A stretch of 64,000 nucleotides of DNA from Distichodus sexfasciatus (taxonomy: Eukaryota; Chordata; Actinopteri; Characiformes; Distichodontidae): NCBI GenBank assembly GCA_032718565.1, contig JAVGVS010000041.1:2688035-2752034 (forward strand), in the 5' to 3' direction. The translations under genes were made by a program, and so were the position numbers. Positions 57,753 through 64,000 of this stretch are shown here, in pieces. The notes beneath the pieces were generated by a model. It saw only the letters and a program-made list of their open reading frames with translations. It made no database searches and was not told where the DNA came from. Position 1 is the first letter of the stretch; each line of letters begins with the position of its first letter.

Positions 57753-59150
57753 TTCCGTGTCTGCTGTCCTGTGTGCTGCAAGTGGAAAACAAGAGACACT
57801 CTTCTTCAAAGCATGCCGACCATCAGTAGGATCTAAGAATAAAAGAGAATGACCAGAGTTGGAAAATGCAACGAAAGATGGTCCAGACGTATACAATATT
57901 AGCGTTACATAATTACTGGGGCTGCAGAAGGTATTGTTTCAAGCATCAACACTGCAATGTGAAAACGAGCAATAAATCATAATCAAAAGCCATGCACTGT
58001 AAAGTAGGACAAACCACTTCATGATTCCAATTTTCCATTTTATATCATTTAATATAAAACAGTTTTCTCTGATTTAGGGGTGCTTGAAGTTATAACAAGG
58101 GTATATAAGGGTGCTTGAATAAGGGAGCAGGAGCAGGTGCGCTACTCTTCAAAATGCTTTCCAAAGAATTTGGTTAAATATCACAGTGAAATTCAAAAAT
58201 TGCACAGCTCCAATATTTAATAAATAAAAAGGAATAAGGACTTAATGAAGTCTCTCACATACAAAAGAAGTTGGTGAATATTGCCTTTTTCTTAATTAAC
58301 TAATCTGCCTTTTTTATGTGATAAGCAAAAGATGACGAAAATGTTTGGCATAATAAGCATGCTAAAAAAAAAAAACAGTAAATTATTTTGTAATGATGTT
58401 TAGGGCAACATGAAAAGTATGTGTACATAATTTCATCCCAGAAAATCGCAGTAATCCCACGGTGATATTTTTCTGAGATCTAATCAATGTGTACTTTACA
58501 GTAACTGATTTGAGAACATGGATTTTTCCATTACGCTCTACTTTGTGGAATTTGTAGTTCCAACAATCTCTGTCCAAAAACAGCACGTTATGAACGAATC
58601 TTCCCAAATCCCAGTCAATATGAGTTTAATGATAAACTGTGCGTACCGGAAATTACACGAACAGGTAACTAATATGGGCTTGGCCTGAAAATAAATCACG
58701 TTTTTTACACCTTAAAACTGAAGAAATAATAGAATAACTTGTGGGCGTCCAGTTAGTTATTAATCAACACTAAATATTCTCAAGCGAACAATAACTTTAG
58801 TAATGATAACTTTTTTGTTCTCCGAAAGTTACACTTACCTGCACAACACCTATGAGGGTCTGACAGGAAACCTAAAACTTTCACAACGCGGTGCACTTAC
58901 TTTCTTCCAAGCTTTTCAGACACGAACTCAGTGGCACACACCCATTCAAATCTCTTCTCAGTAGTTTTGGGGGGAAAGTCACCCAAACCTGGTAAATTCA
59001 CAACATTCTCCACGCAAACCCTCTCTCCTCGTCCACGCCGTGTTTTCTCAGGACTTTACAGCGCGGTTCTCAGTACACGCCTCGACCGCGTCCACAAGGA
59101 AGTGCTGCGGCAGATTGTGCAATCCCACCTCCAGCTTTTTGTGACTTAAT
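57753..59150 (-). promoter_or_regulatory. mst1r: mst1r 5' UTR, first intron and probable promoter
   Basis: Two acceptors precede the ATG (exon start at 57832 after TTATTCTTAG, or 57775 after CCACTTGCAG). Two donor-like sites could end a non-coding first exon: AG/GTAAGT after 58839 and AAA/GTAAGT after 58901. The upstream 58900-59150 is comparatively GC- and CpG-rich (CGCGGTTC, CCTCGACCGCGTCC), consistent with a promoter. Which combination is used cannot be told from the sequence. Confidence 0.45.
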
Positions 59151-60989
59151 ATGAGTGCCTCAGACTGATTTACCTTCCCAAATTCCAGAATATGGCTCTA
59201 AAACAAGAGCTTTATTACACCACCACTACCAGCAGCACCACCGCACGATGCCCTGAAGGCTGCTGGCGAGCCATAACCCTTCCCTCAAAACACTGGAATG
59301 CGGTTTAACTGATTGAGGAAAAAGACGACGCGACCGGGGTCAGATTCCAGTAACACCCTCAATCACCCAAAAATGGGATAAAAACAAAAAACAAAACAAA
59401 ACAAACAAACAAAAAACCCAAGCAAACAAAAAAGCAATTTGCTGTATATATTATATTATTATTAAATAAGAGTTTCTACTACTGTACAAGTAGCATGTTA
59501 AACCTAGTCTACTCTAGAGGTTATATACAATATTTTATATTTAAGTAATACATACAGTATGTATAGATGTAAATATTATATTCACAAATAAAACTGAATT
59601 TGATACTTATAATTCCAGCAAACCTGCAATTTAATGAAGTTTAATGAAGTGCTTTCATATAAGAGGATGAAATGATTTATATGCCAGAATATCTTTTTAC
59701 ATTTATTTTAAATATATATAACCAGCTATAATATTATATTTATTATAACATGATGTACTACCTTAACCAGAAGAATAGTCTGAGAATACAACATTTTCAG
59801 TGTAAAATTCACACACACTTAAAAAATGCTTTGTTTCAGTTCTGTCATGACTTCAGCTGGAATTTGCCCCACCCTCTTTTAAAACTCTCCGGCATCTGCC
59901 TCACACGCCTCTGATGCGTTTATCTCATCTCTAGAGCTGTTTCATTAGACGCAATAACAGCAGCCCTCCTAATTACAGCCCCCAATGACGTGTTTTTCAT
60001 GCATTACTCTGAACTGTCTACTCTGACTATTTTGAATTATTTAATACACTTTCCATTATGCCATTTTCCACATCCTCTCTGATCACTATGAAGCATCTAA
60101 TATAAAATCTTACTGTTGTTTAAGGGTTTGACACTGTTTTTCCTTCCTATCAACTGTTAGATTTCTCTCTCCTGGTTTACTTAATCAACAGGTAGCATTT
60201 ATCCTAAGTCTTCTTTTTATTTTGTACAAACTATGTGTTCAAATTGACTAGTTTTAAGGAGATTACAAGGACATGCAGTACCTATCATATAGATATATAT
60301 TTATTTACCAAAAAATTTAACATTAGAGCACACTGTCATGGTCTTTCTGGAAAAGCATTGGTCATTAAATTGAACAGAATTGAACAAGCAAGCAGCAGTT
60401 CATACAGATAATGTTTGCGCCCTATGAGAAACCCAAAATATCTCATGGAGCAATTGAGGACTCTTGTCAACACTGACGCATAGTCTCCACTTGCCAAATA
60501 GCTCCTATATCACACACTCACTCACTCTCCCAGACAGACAAAAAATAGTATTCTCAAATTTATGGGGTGATAACCTGACTAATGTGTTACAGTAGATAAA
60601 TACGTAAGTTTACACTTGTTGGCACTTGCATTTTTCTCAAAAATTACATTTAAAGTTTCTTTCCTGTAAGGTGATCAGTAAAATACTTCATATTACTTGG
60701 GTTTTACAATATTACCTGTAAACAAGAAAAAAAAATGTTAAACTGTGAAAAACCGAGGTGGTCATAAAAGGCACAAGATTAAAAGTTAGTTACAAAACAA
60801 ATTCAAGATATAATATGACTTGCTGTAGAAACTTCAATAAAACCACTACAAGTTCTATCATTTTTTTAAAACCCTACACATCTATATAGATATGGTTATT
60901 ACTGTTGAATATTACACATATTTGTCTTCTATGAATGTCACTACACTTAAACAAAGTTCTCTAATGCACGTCCTTTTAATGTGCCTGAG
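59151..60989. other. intergenic region between the divergent mst1r and gnat1 promoters
   Basis: No exon or mobile element with definable ends. AT-rich, with an (AAAC)n-like stretch at about 59383-59425. mst1r and gnat1 are transcribed away from each other across this roughly 2-kb gap. Confidence 0.55.
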
Positions 60990-61256
60990 AATCCAGTGCT
61001 GAGATTAGCCCCTTCTGCTGACCCCAGCATATTCCACCTAAATCTCAGATCACCTGTCTCCCTGGCCCAACTCTGTGTCCTTGTTTCTGATTGGCCATCC
61101 TCATCCAGGTGGCACATCACATCCCCAAAATCCCCCTTAGATTAGAAACGACTACCTGGCCTGGCTGGTGAGAGCTGCGTAGTTGACGGCACCGGGCGGT
61201 CCTCGAGGCGAGCGAGTGGTCATCCGGCCGGACTTCACTCCTGATCAACAGTCAAC
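60990..61256 (+). promoter_or_regulatory. gnat1: gnat1 proximal promoter with NRL- and CRX-like sites
   Basis: Within 260 bases upstream of the ATG: TGCTGAGATTAGC (60997-61009), combining a TGCTGA half-site with AGATTA; TGCTGACCCCAGCA (61016-61029), an inverted-repeat MARE/NRE-like site; a second AGATTAG at 61139-61145; and an inverted CCAAT box (ATTGG at 61090-61094). Known: rod genes are co-activated by NRL (TGCTGA-type elements) and CRX (GATTA). Inference: the cluster drives rod expression. No TATA box is obvious and the start site is not mapped. Confidence 0.5.
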
Positions 61257-63741
61257 ATGGGGGCTGGGGCGAGTGCCGAGGAGAAGCACTCCAGGGAGCT
61301 GGAGAAAAAGCTGAAGGAGGATGCCGACAAGGACGCCAGGACCGTCAAACTGCTGCTGCTGGGTAAAAACCAACTGGGCCCGCGATGGAGCCTGGATTAC
61401 TTCAATATGGATAGGAAGTAGCACAGATAGAGAAGCTATACATTCACTGTGGGTAAAATTATAGACGTGTTATGTCAATGACTATTGCCTGGTTATAACA
61501 ACATAATATACTATATAATTAAAGCAAATGAAGCACACATTATGCAAAACCAATGTTTTTATGTAGGCAACATTTTTCAGTAACCACTAATATGGCACAA
61601 AAGCTTGTAGAAAAGTAGCAGTAGAACAAGTTGTAAAACTTGTAAAAAGGCTAAAAAATTCTCGCCATTTAAACATCTTCAAAGAGGCGAATTTTGTGAG
61701 AAAAAATATATAACCACAGTAAGAGCCTAAGACTCTAGACTCAAGAACTGTCAATGATGTATGAGAGGTTCAGTGCCTGAGAAATTTGTCCCACTTGTCC
61801 CGTAATGTGTCATATTTGGTTTCAATCTTATTTATGGTAGATATGCCATAAATAACCAAATTATGAAAAACAATATTGATATTATATTTAATGACAGCCT
61901 TGAGTTTGACTTTGTGTTAAATCTGGGTCAGGGATAAGGAACTATATGACCCAGAGTCTTTATACTCATCAGCTTTGAACAGCTTAAACTAATGATCCCC
62001 AAGCCTCTTATTCCGATCCTCCGAGAGAAGTACACGCAGAGGATAGGAGAACAGTTTCATGAGAACTTACAAGGAGGGGGAAAAGAGAAGAGCAAAGGGC
62101 AGGGAGTGGAATTTCCCAAAATGAAATAATGCCAATTATTCTATGTTCGAGAAAATTGCTCCGTAATCATGTTGATGCTTTAATATTAATCAAACCTTCT
62201 ATTACATATGCACACACTTTATAATTACATATACACAAACTACATAATGTTATAATCTTGTTACTTACATGATGATTTGTGGCACATCTTATAAAGCAGG
62301 GACTAAACATGAACGTGATCTGAGTTGCACAGGCCTCACTGTCTCACTGCACCACTTGTGTACACGGAATAACAAGTTACAAACCAGCAGCAACAATATA
62401 AACATGGACTGACCTCTTCACCCTGGACTATAGAATAATAAGGCTGTTAGTTCATTCCTAGGACAAATGGCAACATTATTGTATGACAGTGATTGTAAAT
62501 CTTCTTTAACAATGTTTAAGCTTTGTCTTATAAATAGTTCAATTTACTCTTTTATACTTCACTTCTAAGATGTGACCTGCCCATTTTGATTTCCGATTAT
62601 TTTAGCACAACATTCTTGATTATAAACTGTCAGGAGTTGAATCAATAAAAGCAAATGCTGTTGACCAAAATTAGGCTACAGATTTGGACAAGTGCCATAA
62701 CCATAACGATCAACTGTAGGTTCTATTCTTGGACAAATGCTGCCACCTTCTGATGAACACGTGTTTTTCAAATGTACTTTACATAAACACACTGCCTTTC
62801 CTGAACTGTAGAATATTAGTTATTAAAACCTGTATATGAAAATCTAAAAGGCATTAATCGCTTCCTATCAATTTTTAGGTGCTGGTGAGTCGGGGAAGAG
62901 CACAATTGTCAAACAGATGAAGTAAGTATTTAGAACGCCTACAAGTGGTTGCATGCAAAAATAATAAAAACGTAGTCATTTTAGAATGGTTTTGAACACT
63001 AGAATGTACGTAACTGCATGGCTTTCCCCCAACAGAATTATCCACAAAGACGGTTACTCCCTGGAAGAATGCCTGGAGTTCATTACTATCATCTACAGCA
63101 ACACACTGCAGTCCATTTTGGCTATTGTGAAGGCAATGAACACCCTCAACATCGGCTATGGAGATTCTGCTCAGCAGGTTGCAAATTATTATTATTATTA
63201 TTATTATTACAAATAATAAATCACTGATGGGTTTTGTAGAGTGATGTATACAGTACACCCTTGATAATGATGCAGTAAGGTGGAAGGTATCACCTACTCT
63301 AGTGTGTTTTGTGTTTTACAGGACAATGCCAGAAAGTTGATGCATTTGGCCGATACTATTGAAGAGGGCACCATGCCAAAGGAATTATCAGACATCATTC
63401 TGCAGCTATGGAAGGACTCGGGCATTCAGGCGTGTTTCGACAGGGCCTCTGAATACCAGCTCAATGACTCGGCTGGATAGTATGTCCTGGTGACACCATA
63501 TAAAATTCCCATTACGCACAAACTGGTTCCGGCATCAGGACAAAATAGTCAACTTTAAGTGATTAATGAAAAAAATATCCTAAAAGCAATGACACACACC
63601 TCCTTCTTTCAGCTATCTGAACGACCTGGAGAGATTGATCAAACCTGGTTACGTGCCCACCGAACAGGACGTGCTGCGATCTCGAGTAAAGACCACCGGC
63701 ATCATCGAGACCCAGTTCTCATTCAAGGACCTCAACTTCAG
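61257..63741 (+). CDS. gnat1: rod transducin alpha subunit, first five exons (continues beyond the right edge)
   Basis: Seen: coding exons 61257-61362, 62879-62921, 63036-63177, 63322-63479, 63613-63741, all GT-AG and in phase (578 nt, 192 codons plus two bases of a 350-aa protein). It begins MGAGASAEEKHSRELEKKLK, with Gly2 as acylation site; P-loop GAGESGKST at 36-44 (Ser43 binds Mg); helical domain; switch I RSRVKTTG with Arg174 (cholera-toxin ADP-ribosylation site) and Thr177 at exactly the transducin numbering. Known: couples rhodopsin to cGMP phosphodiesterase in rod outer segments. GNAT1 is preferred over GNAT2 by the N-terminus (no extra four residues) and by DTIEEGTMPKELSDIILQLW, and over GNAI by the same regions. 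Odd: the donor of the third intron is weak (CAG/GTTGCA) and the intron is only 144 bp. The window ends exactly on a pyrimidine-tract CAG, so the next exon probably starts at the first base outside. Confidence 0.95.
61363..62878 (+). other. gnat1 first intron
   Basis: 1,516 bp of AT-rich unique sequence between the donor GGTAAAAA and acceptor TTTTTAG. No repeat with definable ends and no alternative exon recognised. Confidence 0.7.
63186..63216. repeat. (ATT)n microsatellite in gnat1 intron 3
   Basis: About nine ATT repeats starting only nine bases after the donor splice site. Length changes here would alter a very short intron with a weak donor. Confidence 0.85.
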
Positions 63742-64000
63742 GTATTTTAATTCAATCAATTCAAGCGTCTGGTTGTCCATTTTCCTGCATTGCATTGGAT
63801 GGCGCTGGACGAATCTAAGCATGACATAATTCTGAATCATTTCGAAAACCTGTCACCTGAAAAAGTCAACACAGTCGGAAGAATCACGTTAACTGGTTTC
63901 AACAAGCTTGTATTTACTGTCAGAAACACTGGCAGTAATCCTTGACCAAACAGTTACTCAGTTGAGACTCACCAGCTCTCCTCTATTTCGTCATGTCCAG

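Noticed and set aside
61257..63741. gnai2 or gnat2 instead of gnat1
   Set aside because: The MGAGASAEEKHSRELEKK start and the helical-domain residues match rod transducin; GNAT2 has a longer N-terminus and GNAI a different one.
1..64000. CRISPR arrays, operons, prophage or other prokaryotic systems
   Set aside because: The sequence is vertebrate; none of the tandem repeats has identical repeats with unique spacers, and genes are intron-bearing and separately promoted.

Overview
The window comes from a vertebrate nuclear genome, almost certainly a teleost fish. The genes have many short exons with GT-AG introns, dispersed tRNA-derived SINEs and hAT/Tc1-type DNA transposons are abundant, and the four recognisable protein genes are vertebrate-specific orthologues. 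I cannot name the species. Reading order: rbm6 (minus strand, 5' part only, 1-2530), camkv (minus, coding 5768-10954, probable 3' UTR down to about 3512), about 30 kb without a recognisable gene (about 11-41.5 kb), mst1r (minus, coding 41572-57752) and gnat1 (plus, from 61257, running off the right edge). In mammals these genes lie close together in one block (human 3p21.31: CAMKV, MST1R, RBM6, GNAT1), so this is a conserved but rearranged neighbourhood. It is not an operon-like unit: the products are an RNA-binding splicing factor, a neuronal CaM-kinase-like pseudokinase, the RON receptor tyrosine kinase and the rod transducin alpha subunit.

Exon models were built by hand from GT-AG sites and checked for phase. 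camkv has ten coding exons (1,197 nt, 398 aa). mst1r has twenty coding exons (4,092 nt, 1,363 aa). gnat1 has its first five coding exons (578 nt, ending inside codon 193). rbm6 has a start exon plus an open exon of 331 codons cut by the left edge. Every intron phase closes without a frameshift. Diagnostic residues are present: the RON sema domain with a KRKKR/G furin site, PSI and IPT modules, a TM helix, HRD, DFG and twin YVNL docking motifs; HRN and DFH in place of HRD and DFG in camkv; the P-loop and Arg174 in gnat1.

The remainder is non-coding and rich in mobile elements. Several elements can be delimited with target-site duplications. One is a hAT-like element with a perfect 8-bp duplication (ATATTGAA) that makes up about 88% of an mst1r intron and carries a second inverted-repeat element inside it. 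Another is a small element with a perfect 9-bp flanking repeat (ATTGTACCT) nested in an older fold-back element. The intergenic 30 kb holds two same-orientation copies of a hAT-like element with a remnant BED-like zinc-finger exon, a Tigger/pogo-like element, several SINEs, an unusual 29-bp-unit minisatellite (about 38.45-39.17 kb), a looser repeat array near 22.2-22.45 kb, and one isolated CpG-rich patch near 28.5 kb.

I found no CRISPR array, operon, phage or other previously undescribed genetic system. The most interesting signals are the nested transposons that dominate mst1r introns, the 29-bp minisatellite that is open in many frames, the doubled YVNL docking site of the fish RON tail, and a compact NRL/CRX-like motif cluster upstream of gnat1.
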